This document shows positions 28,659-39,298 of a stretch of 63,838 nucleotides of DNA, piece by piece. Both the position numbers and the translations under genes were made by a program. This stretch comes from Streptomyces sp. sk2.1. GTDB taxonomy: Bacteria > Actinomycetota > Actinomycetes > Streptomycetales > Streptomycetaceae. Location of the stretch: NCBI RefSeq assembly GCF_008120935.1, contig NZ_RDBO01000020.1:762731-826568 (forward strand), written 5' to 3'. A model generated the notes under the pieces. That model searched no databases and was not told where the DNA came from. It saw only the letters and a list, made by a program, of their open reading frames with translations. The stretch's first letter is position 1. Every line of letters starts with the position of its first letter.

Positions 28659-29869
28659 TTCAAGAAGTCCGGGACATCCAGCTCTTCGGCCTGGGAGTCC
28701 TGGTAGGGACGGGCCGAGGGGACCTGCGGCGGGGCGACCGGCGGCAGGTGGCTCTCGCTCACCACCGGCTTGGGCTCCACCTGGACCGGGGGCTCCTCGC
28801 GGATGGGCACGGAGCCCAGCCCGCCGCCCTGGCGCACCGGCTCGGCGGAGCGGACCGGCGGGATCTGCTCCTCGCGCTTGGCGGAGCTCGCACCCAGGAC
28901 GTTCTCGCGGCGGGCCGGCGGCTGTCCGCCGTCGAAGCCGGCCGCGATCACGGTGACCCGCACCTCGTCGCCCAGCGCGTCGTCGATGACCGCGCCGAAG
29001 ATGATGTTCGCCTCCGGGTGCGCCGCCTCGCTCACCAGCTGGGCGGCCTCGTTGATCTCGAAGAGACCGAGGTCGCTGCCGCCGGAGATGGAGAGCAGGA
29101 CACCGCGGGCGCCGTCGATGGACGCCTCCAGGAGCGGCGAGGAGATCGCCATCTCCGCGGCGGCCACCGCACGGTCGTCGCCGCGGGCCGAGCCGATGCC
29201 CATGAGCGCCGATCCGGCCTCGGACATGACCGACTTGACGTCGGCGAAGTCGAGGTTGATCAGACCGGGCGTCGTGATGAGGTCGGTGATGCCCTGGACG
29301 CCCGAGAGCAGCACCTGGTCGGCCGACTTGAACGCGTCGAGCACGCTGACCTGGCGGTCCGAGATGGACAGCAGCCGGTCGTTGGGAATGACGATGAGGG
29401 TGTCGACCTCTTCGCGGAGCTCGGCGATGCCGTCCTCCGCCTGGTTCGCACGCCGCCGGCCCTCGAAGGTGAACGGGCGGGTGACCACGCCGATCGTCAG
29501 GGCGCCCAGCGAACGGGCGATGTTGGCGACGACGGGTGCGCCGCCGGTGCCGGTGCCGCCGCCTTCTCCGGCGGTGACGAAGACCATGTCGGCCCCCTTG
29601 AGGACCTCCTCGATCTCCTCACGGTGGTCCTCTGCCGCCTTGCGACCGACGGCCGGGTTGGCCCCGGCGCCGAGGCCGCGGGTGAGTTCGCGGCCGACGT
29701 CGAGCTTGACGTCGGCGTCGCTCATCAACAGGGCTTGCGCATCAGTGTTGATCGCGATGAACTCGACGCCCTTGAGACCGACCTCGATCATTCGGTTGAT
29801 GGCATTGACACCACCGCCGCCGACACCGATGACCTTGATGACTGCGAGGTAGTTCTGCGGTGCTGCCAC
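28655..29869 (-). CDS. ftsZ: cell division GTPase FtsZ
   Basis: A 404-aa tubulin-like GTPase that forms the Z-ring and sporulation septa. The GTG at 29869 was chosen because the product begins [20 protein letters not shown], as streptomycete FtsZ does, with GAGAGG upstream. The GTP-binding signature [11 protein letters not shown] is present, as are the T7 loop region ([11 protein letters not shown]) and the C-terminal peptide LDVPDFLK that contacts SepF and other partners. A Pro/Val/Glu linker of about 80 residues precedes the peptide. The 277-bp region upstream carries palindromes consistent with its own promoters. Confidence 0.98.
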   Translation of the reverse strand: MAAPQNYLAVIKVIGVGGGGVNAINRMIEVGLKGVEFIAINTDAQALLMSDADVKLDVGRELTRGLGAGANPAVGRKAAEDHREEIEEVLKGADMVFVTAGEGGGTGTGGAPVVANIARSLGALTIGVVTRPFTFEGRRRANQAEDGIAELREEVDTLIVIPNDRLLSISDRQVSVLDAFKSADQVLLSGVQGITDLITTPGLINLDFADVKSVMSEAGSALMGIGSARGDDRAVAAAEMAISSPLLEASIDGARGVLLSISGGSDLGLFEINEAAQLVSEAAHPEANIIFGAVIDDALGDEVRVTVIAAGFDGGQPPARRENVLGASSAKREEQIPPVRSAEPVRQGGGLGSVPIREEPPVQVEPKPVVSESHLPPVAPPQVPSARPYQDSQAEELDVPDFLK

Positions 29870-30146
29870 GTCGAAGGCCTCTCGCCTCGAGTTACGTGTC
29901 GTCGCTGCGCGCTGTTCCCGCCGCGACGACGGATGCCGATTGGGACGGTCCGAAGTGCCGACCCAAACCCTAACGTTCAAGTTTAGGGTTACCAGTGTGT
30001 CTGCTTCATGGACTCTTCCGAACAGGACACTAAGTCGACAAGTGGCGCGCGTTCAACGAACACGCCGAACCTCCCGTTTTTCTTTTCACCCTATGTGATC
30101 ACCCGTAGCGCTGACCAACCAGGGTGCTGGCCAGGCCAAATGCGCG
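29870..30146 (-). promoter_or_regulatory. ftsZ upstream regulatory region with palindrome
   Basis: A 277-bp gap between ftsQ and ftsZ, unusually AT-rich for this window. It contains an inverted repeat AACCCTAA (29966–29973) and TTAGGGTT (29983–29990). In Streptomyces ftsZ is known to have several promoters of its own in this gap, including developmentally controlled ones. I infer that this region serves the same purpose, and the palindrome may be an operator. Exact promoter hexamers were not assigned. Confidence 0.65.
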
Positions 30147-30941
30147 TCAACTGCCCGACGCCGCAGGGGCCGTGGGTGCACTCACGTCGAAGTGTCCCGC
30201 TTTGGGGGCCGCTTTCATGAGAGCGGTGAGAACTCTCGCCTTCACCGGACCCCCTTCGGCGCTGCCCCAGACCACCGTGCGCCCCCGGGTGAGTTCCAGG
30301 GAGATCGAGTCGTACGAGGCGACCCGCACGACCTCGGTGTCCTCGGCGACGCCGCCGGGAAGTTCACCGGCGACCCGGACCGCCTCCCCCACCAGCCGGT
30401 CGCTGCCGAACCGGCGCAGGCTCGCGGACTTCTCGGGTGCCAGTTCCAGCAAAGGTACACCGCCGGGCGATTTGTCCACCGTTGCGAAGCGCACGCCCTT
30501 CGCATCCACTTCGGTGAATTTCGCACCCTTTTTGATCAGCAGGACCGGCTGCCGTTCGGTCACTTCGAGACGGATTCCGTGCGGCCACGACCGCACGACG
30601 TCCACCGAATCGATGCGGGGCAGCTCCCGGAGCAGCCGGGCGGCGATGGCGTCGGTGTCGACGGAGACCAGCGGCGCCCCGACCGGTACCGCGGCGACGG
30701 CCTCCACCTCGGCCGGGGTCAGCACGTCGAGGCCGTCGGTCGCGACCTGCTCGACCCGGAGCCAGGAGGAGCCGTAGAGCGCCCAGACGACGCCGGAGCC
30801 GAGCAGCAGCGCCAGCACACCGCTCGCGATCAGCGTTGCGCGGCTGGGCAGTCGGCGCCCCTCGGGGCGCGTGCGCGGCGGGCGGGCCGGGGATTCCTCC
30901 CGCTGCGCCGTACCGCGCCGGGCGGTTGTCGGTCCGGCCAC
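30147..30941 (-). CDS. ftsQ: cell division protein FtsQ (POTRA domain)
   Basis: A 264-aa bitopic membrane protein from the GTG at 30941. A basic, Pro/Arg-rich cytoplasmic N-terminus (residues 1–33) precedes the membrane span TLIASGVLALLLGSGVVWAL. A POTRA domain follows (VEQVATDGLDVLTPAEVEAV), then the FtsQ domain with SWPHGIRLEVTERQPVLL. It scaffolds the divisome with FtsL and DivIC-like partners. It lies between murG and ftsZ. A strong hairpin separates it from murG, so it may be expressed at a different level. Confidence 0.93.
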   Translation of the reverse strand: MAGPTTARRGTAQREESPARPPRTRPEGRRLPSRATLIASGVLALLLGSGVVWALYGSSWLRVEQVATDGLDVLTPAEVEAVAAVPVGAPLVSVDTDAIAARLLRELPRIDSVDVVRSWPHGIRLEVTERQPVLLIKKGAKFTEVDAKGVRFATVDKSPGGVPLLELAPEKSASLRRFGSDRLVGEAVRVAGELPGGVAEDTEVVRVASYDSISLELTRGRTVVWGSAEGGPVKARVLTALMKAAPKAGHFDVSAPTAPAASGS

Positions 30942-30956
30942 GCTCGCTCCTCACAC

Positions 30957-30985
30957 CGGGTCCGGGGGCGCCGCCCCCGGACCCG
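30957..30985 (-). terminator. hairpin between murG and ftsQ (attenuator-like)
   Basis: CGGGTCCGGGGGCG followed after one base by CGCCCCCGGACCCG: a near-perfect 14-bp palindrome occupying most of the 50-bp gap between murG and ftsQ. Because both flanking genes are co-directional, it would act as a partial terminator or RNA processing and stability site within the cluster. Confidence 0.6.
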
Positions 30986-30991
30986 TCGGCC

Positions 30992-32086
30992 TCACGCGCC
31001 TCGGCGTGCGGCGATCGCCTCGTACACCATGCCGACGAGCAGGTCGTCGGCGTCCCGGCGGCCGAACTCGGCGGCGGCGCGGGACATCTCGTACAACCGG
31101 TGCGGATCCGCGAGCACCGGGAGGACGTTGCCCTGCACCCACTCGGGGGTGAGCGCCGCGTCGTCCACCAGCAGACCGCCGCCGGCGTTGACCACCGGCT
31201 GGGCGTTGAGCCGCTGTTCGCCGTTGCCGATGGGCAGCGGGACGTACGCGGCCGGGAGCCCGACGGCGGAGAGTTCGGCGACGGTCATCGCGCCGGCGCG
31301 GCAGAGCATCATGTCGGCCGCGGCGTACGCGAGATCCATCCGGTCCACGTACGGTACCGGGATGTAGGGCGGCATTCCGGGCATGTTGTCCACGCGCGGC
31401 AGTTCGTTCTTCGGACCGACCACGTGCAGGACCTGGATCCCGGCGCGCTGCAGCATCGGGGCGACCCGCTGCACCACCTCGTTGAGCCGGCGCGCGCCCT
31501 GCGAGCCGCCGGAGACCAGCAGCGTCGGCAGGTTGGGGTCGAGGCCGAAGGTGGCGCGCGCCTCGGGGCGGACCCGGGCGCGGTCCAGGGTGGCGATGGT
31601 GCGGCGCAGCGGGATGCCGATGTAGCGGGCGCCGCGCAGCTTGCTGTCGGGGGTGGAGACCGCGACGCCGTGGGCGTACCGCGAACCGATCTTGTTGGCC
31701 AGGCCGGGGCGGGCGTTGGCCTCGTGGACGACGATCGGCACCCCGGCCCGCTTGGCGGCGAGGTAGCCGGGCAGGGCGACGTAGCCGCCGAAGCCGACGA
31801 CGCAGTCCGCCCGGGTACGTTCCAGGACCTGCTCGGCGGCCTTGATGGTGCCGCGCAGCCGTCCCGGGACGGTGATCAGTTCCGGGGTGGGCTTGCGGGG
31901 CAGCGGCACGGCCGGGATCAGGGCGAGTTCGTACCCCCGCTCGGGTACGAGCCTGGTCTCGAGTCCGCGCTCCGTGCCCAGGGCAGTGATTCCCACGGTC
32001 GGGTCCTGCCTGCGCAGGGCGTCCGCGAGGGCGAGCGCGGGCTCGATGTGGCCGGCGGTCCCCCCACCGGCGAGTACGACATGCAC
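30992..32086 (-). CDS. murG: MurG, lipid II synthase (GlcNAc transferase)
   Basis: A 364-aa GT28 glycosyltransferase that adds GlcNAc from UDP-GlcNAc to lipid I on the inner membrane face. The N-terminal glycine-rich motif is [15 protein letters not shown]. The second signature [13 protein letters not shown] and the C-terminal donor-binding block [15 protein letters not shown] are present, as is the UDP-GlcNAc loop near [12 protein letters not shown]. It lies six bases downstream of ftsW. All expected catalytic motifs are intact. Confidence 0.96.
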   Translation of the reverse strand: MHVVLAGGGTAGHIEPALALADALRRQDPTVGITALGTERGLETRLVPERGYELALIPAVPLPRKPTPELITVPGRLRGTIKAAEQVLERTRADCVVGFGGYVALPGYLAAKRAGVPIVVHEANARPGLANKIGSRYAHGVAVSTPDSKLRGARYIGIPLRRTIATLDRARVRPEARATFGLDPNLPTLLVSGGSQGARRLNEVVQRVAPMLQRAGIQVLHVVGPKNELPRVDNMPGMPPYIPVPYVDRMDLAYAAADMMLCRAGAMTVAELSAVGLPAAYVPLPIGNGEQRLNAQPVVNAGGGLLVDDAALTPEWVQGNVLPVLADPHRLYEMSRAAAEFGRRDADDLLVGMVYEAIAARRGA

Positions 32087-32092
32087 CGAAAT

Positions 32093-33547
32093 TCACCGCT
32101 CTCCGGACGGACGCTTCTTGACGCGCCGTCTCATCGTCTTCCATCTCACCCCGGGCCTTCGCATGGCCAGGGCCGCCTTCGCTGCGGGATCCTCTCGCGC
32201 GAACGCGATCAGCAGCCCGACGGCGAACATGGTCGGCAGCAGGGCCGACCCTCCGTAGGAGAACAGCGGGAGCGGGACACCGGCGATCGGCAGCAGGCCG
32301 AGCACCGCACCGATGTTGATCACGGCCTGCACCGTGATCCAGGTGGTCACGCCTCCCGCGGCGTACCTCACGAAGGGGTCCTCCGTGCGTCCGGCCACGC
32401 GGATACCCGCATAGCCTAGAGCCGCGAAGAGGGCGAGCACCGACAGCGTCCCCGCCAGCCCCAGTTCCTCCCCGGTGATGGCGAAAATGAAGTCGGTGTG
32501 CGGTTCAGGCAGTTGACCCCATTTTTCCACACTTGCACCGAGCCCGGAACCGAACCATCCGCCGGAGGCCAGAGCATAGATGCCGTGCACGGCCTGCCAG
32601 CAGGAGTCCCCCGGTCCGGGCTCGGTGGCGCCGATGCAGGCCAGTCGCGACATCCGGTTCGGGCTGGTCTTGATCAGTACGAAGGCGATGAGCGCGGCGA
32701 AGCCGAGCACCCCGGCGAAGAGCCGGGTGGGCGCCCCGGCCAGCCAGAGCAGCCCGAAGAGGATCGCTGTGAGGATGATCGCGGTGCCCATGTCGCCGCC
32801 GAGCATGATCAGCCCGAGGAGCATGAAGGCGACCGGGACGAGCGGGACGAGCAGGTGCTTCCACTGCGACAGCAGCCGCTTGTCCTGTTTGCGGGCGAGC
32901 AGGTCCGCGCCCCACAGGACCAGGGCGAGCTTGCCGAACTCGCTGGGCTGGAGCTGGAAGGGACCGCCCAGATAGAGCCAGTTCTGGTTGCCGTTGACCG
33001 ACATCCCTATCCCCGGCACCTGGACCAGCACCATCAGGAAGACGGTTCCCATGAGCAACGGGTAGGCGAGCGCCCGGTGGAGCTTGCCGGGCATCCGGGC
33101 GGCGAGCGCCATCAGCCCGGCGCCGATGACGGCGGCGAGGAACTGCTTGCGGAAGAAGTAGGTGCCCGGCTTGTCGAGTTCCAGGGCCTTGATCATCGAG
33201 GCGGAGTAGACCATCACCAGGCCGAGCACGGTGATCAGCAGGCCCGCGCCCAGGATCAGGTAGTAGGCGGTCAGGGGGCGGTCCCAGGCCCTGCGCACCC
33301 GCTCGTACATCCGGCGTGCGCCGCCGCCGCGCGGGGAGCGCGAGCCGCCGGTGGAGCGCCCCTTGGAGCGGGGGACCGCGGGGCGGCGGGCGCCGGTGGC
33401 CGACCGGACCCGCAGCGCGGTGCCCAGCGGCACCGGGGCGCCCGTGCCCGCGCCCGCGAGCAGGCGCGGGGGGAACGCCCGGCTGATCGGCGCGGTGGCC
33501 CGTGAGCGGTGCCCACAGGCCGCGGCGGAACTCTCTTCGGCCGGCAT
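32093..33547 (-). CDS. ftsW: FtsW, SEDS peptidoglycan glycosyltransferase
   Basis: A 484-aa polytopic protein from the ATG at 33547, with GGAGGGG upstream. A long basic cytoplasmic N-terminus (residues 1–90) precedes ten membrane spans starting at LTAYYLILGAGLLITVLGL. SEDS signatures include YSASMIKA, NQNWLYLGG, QPSEFGKLALVLW and, near the end, AGVPLPLFSYGGSALLP. It polymerises lipid II into glycan strands with its partner FtsI. Its end is six bases from murG and it lies 113 bp downstream of murD. Confidence 0.95.
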   Translation of the reverse strand: MPAEESSAAACGHRSRATAPISRAFPPRLLAGAGTGAPVPLGTALRVRSATGARRPAVPRSKGRSTGGSRSPRGGGARRMYERVRRAWDRPLTAYYLILGAGLLITVLGLVMVYSASMIKALELDKPGTYFFRKQFLAAVIGAGLMALAARMPGKLHRALAYPLLMGTVFLMVLVQVPGIGMSVNGNQNWLYLGGPFQLQPSEFGKLALVLWGADLLARKQDKRLLSQWKHLLVPLVPVAFMLLGLIMLGGDMGTAIILTAILFGLLWLAGAPTRLFAGVLGFAALIAFVLIKTSPNRMSRLACIGATEPGPGDSCWQAVHGIYALASGGWFGSGLGASVEKWGQLPEPHTDFIFAITGEELGLAGTLSVLALFAALGYAGIRVAGRTEDPFVRYAAGGVTTWITVQAVINIGAVLGLLPIAGVPLPLFSYGGSALLPTMFAVGLLIAFAREDPAAKAALAMRRPGVRWKTMRRRVKKRPSGER

Positions 33548-33660
33548 TGTCGCTGTCCCCTCCACTGCTCGTGCCCGGGGCCGCCGCCGGGGGCCGGGGC
33601 CCGCGACGCGGCGGCCCGCCCCCGGTCGTCCGGGACAGTACGGCGCGGGGACCGGACCCG

Positions 33661-35079
33661 TCAGGCGCTCTCGGCGGCGAGCGCGCGGACCGCGTCCGCG
33701 AACGCCTCGCCCCGCTTGTTGTAGTTGACGAACATGTCCATCGAGGCACAGGCCGGGGCCATCAGCACGGTGTCCCCCGGGCGGGCGAGCCGTGCCGCCT
33801 CCCGGACCGCCTCGGACATCGCCCCAGTGTCGGTCCGGTCGAGGTCGACCACCGGGACCTCGGGGGCGTGTCGCGCGAGGGCTTCCCGGATCAGCTCCCG
33901 GTCCCGGCCGATCAGGACGGCGCCGCGCAGCCGTCCGGCCGCCGCGGTCACCAGTTCGTCGAAGGTCGCGCCCTTGGCGAGGCCCCCGGCGATCCAGACG
34001 ATCGGGTCGTAGGCCGCGAGCGATGCCTCGGCGGCGTGGGTGTTGGTGGCCTTGGAGTCGTCGACGTACGCCACCCCGGCGACGTCCGCGACGTGCTCGA
34101 TGCGGTGCGGGTCGGGGCGGAAGGCCCGCAGCCCGTCCCGTACGGCCGCGGGCTCGACGCCGAAGGCACGGGCCAGGGCCGCGGCCGCCAGGGCGTTGGC
34201 GATGTTGTGCGGGGCCGGCGGGTCGACGTCCTCGACCTCGGCGAGCTCCTGGGCCTGCTTCTGCCGGTTCGCCACGAAGGCGCGGTCGACGAGGATGCCG
34301 TCGACGACGCCGAGCTGGGAGGGGCCGGGCGTGCCCAGGGTGAAGCCGATGGCCCGGCAGCCCTCCTCCACGTCGGCCTCGCGGACCAGGTCCTCGGTCG
34401 CCGGGTCGGCCGCGTTGTACACGCAGGCGACCCGGTTGCCCTCGTAGACCCGGCCCTTGTCGGCGGCGTAGGCCGCCATGGAGCCGTGCCAGTCGAGGTG
34501 GTCCGGGGCCAGGTTGAGGACGGCCGCGGAGTGGGCGCGCAGCGAGGGCGCCCAGTGCAGCTGGTAGCTGGACAGCTCGACGGCGAGCACGTCGTACTCC
34601 TGGTCGCCGACCACGGCGTCCAGGAGCGAGACGCCGATGTTGCCGACGGCGGCGGTGCGCAGCCCGGCCGCCTCCAGGATCGAGGCGAGCATCCGTACGG
34701 TCGTGGTCTTGCCGTTGGTACCGGTGACCGCCAGCCACGGGGCCGCGTCGGGGCCGCGCAGCCGCCAGGCGAGTTCGACGTCGCCCCAGACCGGGACGCC
34801 CGCCTCGGCGGCTGCCGCGAAGAGCGGTTTGTCGGGCTTCCAGCCCGGCGCGGTGACCACGAGCTCGGTGGACTCGGGCAGGGTCGCCCCGTCGCCGAGG
34901 CGCACGGCGATGCCCTGCGCCTCCAGCTCCGCGGCCTGCGTCCGGGAACGCTCGTCGTCCCCGTCGTTGACCACCGTGACGACGGCCCCGAGGCCGTGCA
35001 GCACCTTGGCCGCCGGGATCCCGGAGACCCCGAGTCCCGCGACGGTGACGCGCTTGCCCTGCCAGTCCGCGTTGCTCAC
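33661..35079 (-). CDS. murD: MurD, UDP-MurNAc-L-alanine:D-glutamate ligase
   Basis: A 472-aa cytoplasmic Mur ligase adding D-Glu. The GTG at 35079 overlaps the mraY stop by 4 bp (GTGA) and has AGGATGG upstream. An ATG at 35094 would add five residues and is possible. The N-terminal Rossmann domain has [15 protein letters not shown]. The ATP-binding motif is [15 protein letters not shown], the central block is [11 protein letters not shown], and the C-terminal domain has [17 protein letters not shown]. All match the MurD type. Confidence 0.95.
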   Translation of the reverse strand: MSNADWQGKRVTVAGLGVSGIPAAKVLHGLGAVVTVVNDGDDERSRTQAAELEAQGIAVRLGDGATLPESTELVVTAPGWKPDKPLFAAAAEAGVPVWGDVELAWRLRGPDAAPWLAVTGTNGKTTTVRMLASILEAAGLRTAAVGNIGVSLLDAVVGDQEYDVLAVELSSYQLHWAPSLRAHSAAVLNLAPDHLDWHGSMAAYAADKGRVYEGNRVACVYNAADPATEDLVREADVEEGCRAIGFTLGTPGPSQLGVVDGILVDRAFVANRQKQAQELAEVEDVDPPAPHNIANALAAAALARAFGVEPAAVRDGLRAFRPDPHRIEHVADVAGVAYVDDSKATNTHAAEASLAAYDPIVWIAGGLAKGATFDELVTAAAGRLRGAVLIGRDRELIREALARHAPEVPVVDLDRTDTGAMSEAVREAARLARPGDTVLMAPACASMDMFVNYNKRGEAFADAVRALAAESA

Positions 35080-36146
35080 TTCTCGGCTGCCCATCCTGCG
35101 TAGAAGAGACCGAGTCCGACGATCACGCACATGCCCTGGATGATCCAGAAGCGGACCACGACAAGGACTTCGGACCACCCCTTGAGTTCGAAGTGGTGCT
35201 GGAGCGGTGCCATCCGGAAGACCCGCTTGCCGGTCATCTTGAAGGAACCGACCTGGATGACCACGGACATGGTGATCATCACGAAGAGGCCGCCGAGGAT
35301 GGCCAGCAGGAACTCGGTGCGGGAGCAGATCGCCAGGCCGGCGAGCGCGCCGCCGAGGGCCAGCGAGCCGGTGTCGCCCATGAAGATCTTGGCGGGCGAG
35401 GTGTTCCACCACAGGAAGCCGAAGCAGGCGCCCATCAGCGCGGAGGCGACGACGGCGAGGTCGAGCGGATCCCGCACCTGGAAGCAGGCGTTGGGATTGG
35501 TCAGGGTCTCCGCGTTGACGCAGGACTCCTGGAACTGCCACAGCCCGATGAAGGTGTACGCGCCGAAGACCATCACCGAGGCGCCGGTGGCCAGACCGTC
35601 CAGGCCGTCCGTCAGGTTCACGCCGTTGGACATGGCGAGGATCATGAACAGCGCCCAGACGACGAACAGCACCGGGCCGATCGTCCAGCCGAAGTCCGTG
35701 ACGAACGACAGCCGGTCGGAGGCCGGGGTGTTGCCGTGCTTGTCCGCGAACTGGAGCGAGAGCACCGCGAAGGCGACGCCCACGATCAGCTGGCCCGCCA
35801 TCTTCGCCTTGGCCCGCAGACCCAGCGAACGCTGCTTGACGATCTTGATGTAGTCGTCGAGGAAGCCGACGAGGCCCATGCCCGCCATCAGGAAGAGCAC
35901 CAGCACGCCGGAGAATCGCATCTCCTCGCCGGTGATCAGCTTCGCCGCGACGTACGCGATGATCGTCGCCAGGATGAAGGCAATGCCGCCCATGGTGGGC
36001 GTGCCCTTCTTGGACCCGTGGGTGCGCGGGCCGTCGTCCCGGATGAACTGGCCGTATCCCTTGCGGGCCAGCAGCTTGATCAGCAGCGGAGTTCCGACCA
36101 GGGTCAGGAAGAGCCCGATGGCCCCCGCGAACAGGATCTGCCTCAT
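35076..36146 (-). CDS. mraY: MraY, phospho-MurNAc-pentapeptide translocase
   Basis: A 356-aa membrane enzyme with about ten spans that makes lipid I from UDP-MurNAc-pentapeptide and undecaprenyl phosphate. Signatures include [21 protein letters not shown], the acidic DDYIK motif, [12 protein letters not shown] and [12 protein letters not shown]. The C-terminus has the conserved [12 protein letters not shown]. Its start overlaps the murF stop by 4 bp and its stop overlaps the murD start, so the three are translationally coupled. Confidence 0.96.
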   Translation of the reverse strand: MRQILFAGAIGLFLTLVGTPLLIKLLARKGYGQFIRDDGPRTHGSKKGTPTMGGIAFILATIIAYVAAKLITGEEMRFSGVLVLFLMAGMGLVGFLDDYIKIVKQRSLGLRAKAKMAGQLIVGVAFAVLSLQFADKHGNTPASDRLSFVTDFGWTIGPVLFVVWALFMILAMSNGVNLTDGLDGLATGASVMVFGAYTFIGLWQFQESCVNAETLTNPNACFQVRDPLDLAVVASALMGACFGFLWWNTSPAKIFMGDTGSLALGGALAGLAICSRTEFLLAILGGLFVMITMSVVIQVGSFKMTGKRVFRMAPLQHHFELKGWSEVLVVVRFWIIQGMCVIVGLGLFYAGWAAEK

Positions 36147-37549
36147 CGGCCCGCGACCTCGCCCTCGGACGCGTCGCCCAGCAGTGCCATGGCGACCTGC
36201 TCCAGGCCGACCGACCGGGACGCCTTCACCAGCACGACGTCTCCCGGGCGCAGTTCACTGCGCAACAGGTCGACCGCAGCCTGTGCGTCGGACACGTGCA
36301 CCGACTCCTCACCCCACGAACCCTCGTTGTATGCGCCCAGTTGCAGCCAGGAGGCTTCTCTTCCCCCGACGGCGACGAGCTTGCTGACGTTGAGCCGGAC
36401 GGCGAGCCGTCCGACCGCGTCGTGCTCGGCGAGCGAGGCGTCGCCGAGCTCGGCCATCTGGCCGAGCACCGCCCACGTACGGCGGCCCTTCCCCATGGCG
36501 ACCAGCGCGCGCAGCGCGGCTTTCATGGATTCGGGGTTCGCGTTGTAGGCGTCATTGACGAACGTCACGCCGTCCGGACGCTCGGTGACCTCCATGCGCC
36601 AGCGGGAGAGGGTGCCCGCCTCGGAGAGCCCTTCGGCGATCTCGTCTGCGGACAGGCCCAACTCATGGGCGACGGCGGCCGCGGCGAGCGCGTTCGACAC
36701 GTGGTGCTCACCGTACAGGCGCATGGTCACGTCGCTGCACCCGGTGGGTGTGTGGAGCTTGAAAGCGGGGCGTCCGTCGTCGGTGAGACGGACGTTCTCT
36801 CCCCGTACGTCCGCTTCCGCGGCTTCACCGAAGAGCAGCACCCGGGCCTTGGTGCGGGAGGACATGGCGCGTACGAGCGGGTCGTCGGCGTTGAGGACGG
36901 CGGTGCCGTCCTCGGGCAGCGACTCGACCATCTCGCCCTTGGCCTGCGCGATCTGCTCCCGGCCGCCGAACTCGCCGATGTGGGCGGTGCCGACGTTGAG
37001 GACGAGGCCGATCCGGGGCGGGACGAGACCGGTGAGGTAGCGGATGTCGCCGATGTAGCGCGCGCCCATTTCGAGCACGAGGTGGCGGGTGTCCTCGGTG
37101 GCGCGCAGGGCGGTGAGCGGCAGGCCGATCTCGTTGTTGAGGTTGCCCTCCGGGTAGACGGTGGGCCCCTTGCGTTCGAGGAGCTGGGCGATGAGGTCCT
37201 TGGTGGAGGTCTTGCCGGCGGAACCGGTGAGCGCGACGACGGTGGCGCCGAGGCGGCCCACGACGGCCCTGGCGAGCGCACCGAGCGCCGCCAGGACGTC
37301 GTCGACGACGATCGCCGGAACACCGACGGGGCGGGTGGCCAGCACCGCTGCCGCGCCCGCCTCGACGGCGCGCTGCGCGTAGTCGTGGCCGTCGACCCGC
37401 TCACCGGCGAAGGCGACGAACAGGCTGCCGTGCTTCACCTCCCGGGAGTCGATGACGACCGGTCCGCTGACGGTTGCTGCCGGATCGGGTATGTCGTGCG
37501 ACTGCCCGCCGACGATTTCGGCGATCTCGGCGAGGGAAAGGGCGATCAC
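36143..37549 (-). CDS. murF: MurF, UDP-MurNAc-tripeptide:D-Ala-D-Ala ligase
   Basis: A 468-aa Mur ligase that adds D-Ala-D-Ala. The N-terminal domain begins [15 protein letters not shown] and carries [16 protein letters not shown]. The ATP motif is [14 protein letters not shown], and the C-terminal domain has [17 protein letters not shown] and ARSVGLEQ-like [12 protein letters not shown]. It overlaps mraY by 4 bp and begins 4 bp after the murE stop, completing a tight murE–murF–mraY–murD block. Confidence 0.95.
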   Translation of the reverse strand: MIALSLAEIAEIVGGQSHDIPDPAATVSGPVVIDSREVKHGSLFVAFAGERVDGHDYAQRAVEAGAAAVLATRPVGVPAIVVDDVLAALGALARAVVGRLGATVVALTGSAGKTSTKDLIAQLLERKGPTVYPEGNLNNEIGLPLTALRATEDTRHLVLEMGARYIGDIRYLTGLVPPRIGLVLNVGTAHIGEFGGREQIAQAKGEMVESLPEDGTAVLNADDPLVRAMSSRTKARVLLFGEAAEADVRGENVRLTDDGRPAFKLHTPTGCSDVTMRLYGEHHVSNALAAAAVAHELGLSADEIAEGLSEAGTLSRWRMEVTERPDGVTFVNDAYNANPESMKAALRALVAMGKGRRTWAVLGQMAELGDASLAEHDAVGRLAVRLNVSKLVAVGGREASWLQLGAYNEGSWGEESVHVSDAQAAVDLLRSELRPGDVVLVKASRSVGLEQVAMALLGDASEGEVAGR

Positions 37550-37553
37550 TTGG

Positions 37554-39281
37554 TCATCCCTGACTGTTGTTCTCGTGGGTGTGGGCGCGGGGGGCGGCGT
37601 CCGTGGTGCTCGCGTGCCCCAGGGAGCGGTCGATGGCCGCGCGCAGGACCACGCGGTCGTCGAAGGGGCGTACGACGCCGTGGATGTCCTGGCCCTGCTC
37701 GTGGCCCTTGCCGGCGATCAGCACGGTGTCACCGGGTTCGGCACGGGCGACCGCGGCGGCGATGGCCGCGGCCCGGTCGGCGTCGACCAGGACGTCGCCC
37801 CGCTCGTGGACGGGGACCTCGGCGGCGCCCGCGAGCATGGCGGCGAGGATTCCGAGGGGGTCCTCGGAACGGGGGTTGTCCGAGGTCAGTACGGCGGTGT
37901 CGGCGAGGCGGGCCGCGGCGGCGCCCATCGGGCCGCGCTTGGTCGTGTCGCGGTCGCCGCCGCAGCCGAGGACGATGTGGAGCCGGCCCTCGGTGACCTT
38001 GCGCAGGGAGCGCAGGACGGATTCGACGGCGTCGGTCTTGTGCGCGTAGTCGACGACCGCGAGGTAGGGCTGTCCGGCGTCCACCCGCTCCAGCCGGCCG
38101 GGGACGCCGGGGACGGCCGCGACGCCGTCGGCCGCGGTCTGCGGGTCGATGCCCGCGACGGCGAGGGTGACGATCGCGGCGAGGGTGTTGGCGACGTTGA
38201 ACGGGCCGGGCAGCGGGGCCCTGGCCGCGATCCGTTCGTCCTTGGGACCGACGACGGTGAAGGTGGAGCCCAGCGGACCCACCTCGACCTCCTCGGCCCG
38301 CCAGTCGGCGTCCGGGTGGCCCTCGGCGGAGAAGGTGACGACCGGGACGGACGCCTCGGTGACCAGCCTGCGGCCGTACTCGTCGTCGAAGTTGACGACG
38401 CCCTGCCGACTGCGCTCGGGCGTGAAGAGTCGTGCCTTGGCCTGGAAGTAGTCCTCCATCCCGGAGTGGAACTCCATGTGCTCCGGGCTGAGGTTGTTGA
38501 AGACCGCGACGTCGAAGACGCAACCGTCGACCCGGCCGAGCACCAGGGCGTGGCTGGAGACCTCCATGGTCACCGAGTCGACGCCGCGCTCGCGCATGAC
38601 GGCGAACAGGGCCTGCAGGTCGGTGGCCTCGGGGGTGGTGCGCTCGGACTTGATGCGCTCGTCGCCGATCCGCATCTCGACGGTGCCGATCAGTCCGGTG
38701 GCGCGGCCCGCGCCGCGGAAGCCGCCCTCGACGAGGTACGCGGTGGTGGTCTTGCCGGACGTCCCGGTGATCCCGATCTGGAGCAGGTCGGCGCCGGGCC
38801 TTCCGTAGATCTCGGCGGCGAGTTCGCCCATCCGGCCGCGCGGGTCCTCGGCGACCAGCACCGGCAGTCCGGTGGCGGCGGCACGTTCGGCGCCCGCCGG
38901 GTCGGTGAGGATCGCCGTCGCGCCGAGGCCGGCCGCCTGGGCTGCGAAGTCGGCGCCGTGCAAGCGGGCGCCCGGCAGGGCAGCGTACACATCACCGGGG
39001 CGCACCGCCCGCGAGTCGTGGGTGATGCCGGTGACCTCGCCGGTTCCCGGCGGTTCGACTCCCAGCCGGGCCGCCAGTTCGCCGAGCGGCGTCGGTCCGA
39101 TCCGGTCCGGACGGGGCGCTCCCGGGTATTGCGCGGGCGCGGCCTTCTGGGTGGTTTGGAACTGATCAGCGTGGGGCACGGCGGTGAGCGTACCGGGCGC
39201 ACCCGGCCTCTCGCGAAGTGAGGGGCCGGGGTTCCGGCGGTTCTGGTTCCGGTTCCCGGGTTCGGGCGTGATGGTTGTCAC
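37554..39281 (-). CDS. murE: MurE, UDP-MurNAc-dipeptide:diaminopimelate ligase
   Basis: A Mur ligase that adds diaminopimelate, 575 aa from the GTG at 39281 (product VTTITPEPGNRNQNRR). A GTG at 39179 would give 541 aa. The roughly 70-residue N-terminal extension is disordered-looking, but similar extensions occur in streptomycete MurE. Motifs: GITHDSRAVRPGDVYAAL, ATP loop GITGTSGKTTTAYL, HKTDAVESVLRSL and the amino-acid-selecting DNPRSEDP motif. Streptomycete walls contain LL-diaminopimelate, so that isomer is the expected substrate. It lies 17 bp downstream of the ftsI stop. Confidence 0.93.
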   Translation of the reverse strand: MTTITPEPGNRNQNRRNPGPSLRERPGAPGTLTAVPHADQFQTTQKAAPAQYPGAPRPDRIGPTPLGELAARLGVEPPGTGEVTGITHDSRAVRPGDVYAALPGARLHGADFAAQAAGLGATAILTDPAGAERAAATGLPVLVAEDPRGRMGELAAEIYGRPGADLLQIGITGTSGKTTTAYLVEGGFRGAGRATGLIGTVEMRIGDERIKSERTTPEATDLQALFAVMRERGVDSVTMEVSSHALVLGRVDGCVFDVAVFNNLSPEHMEFHSGMEDYFQAKARLFTPERSRQGVVNFDDEYGRRLVTEASVPVVTFSAEGHPDADWRAEEVEVGPLGSTFTVVGPKDERIAARAPLPGPFNVANTLAAIVTLAVAGIDPQTAADGVAAVPGVPGRLERVDAGQPYLAVVDYAHKTDAVESVLRSLRKVTEGRLHIVLGCGGDRDTTKRGPMGAAAARLADTAVLTSDNPRSEDPLGILAAMLAGAAEVPVHERGDVLVDADRAAAIAAAVARAEPGDTVLIAGKGHEQGQDIHGVVRPFDDRVVLRAAIDRSLGHASTTDAAPRAHTHENNSQG

Positions 39282-39298
39282 TGCTTGGATCCCCGGGT

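Noticed and set aside
37554..39281. Long MurE N-terminal extension as a domain fusion
   Set aside because: It is low-complexity and similar extensions are usual in streptomycete MurE; no domain motif is present.
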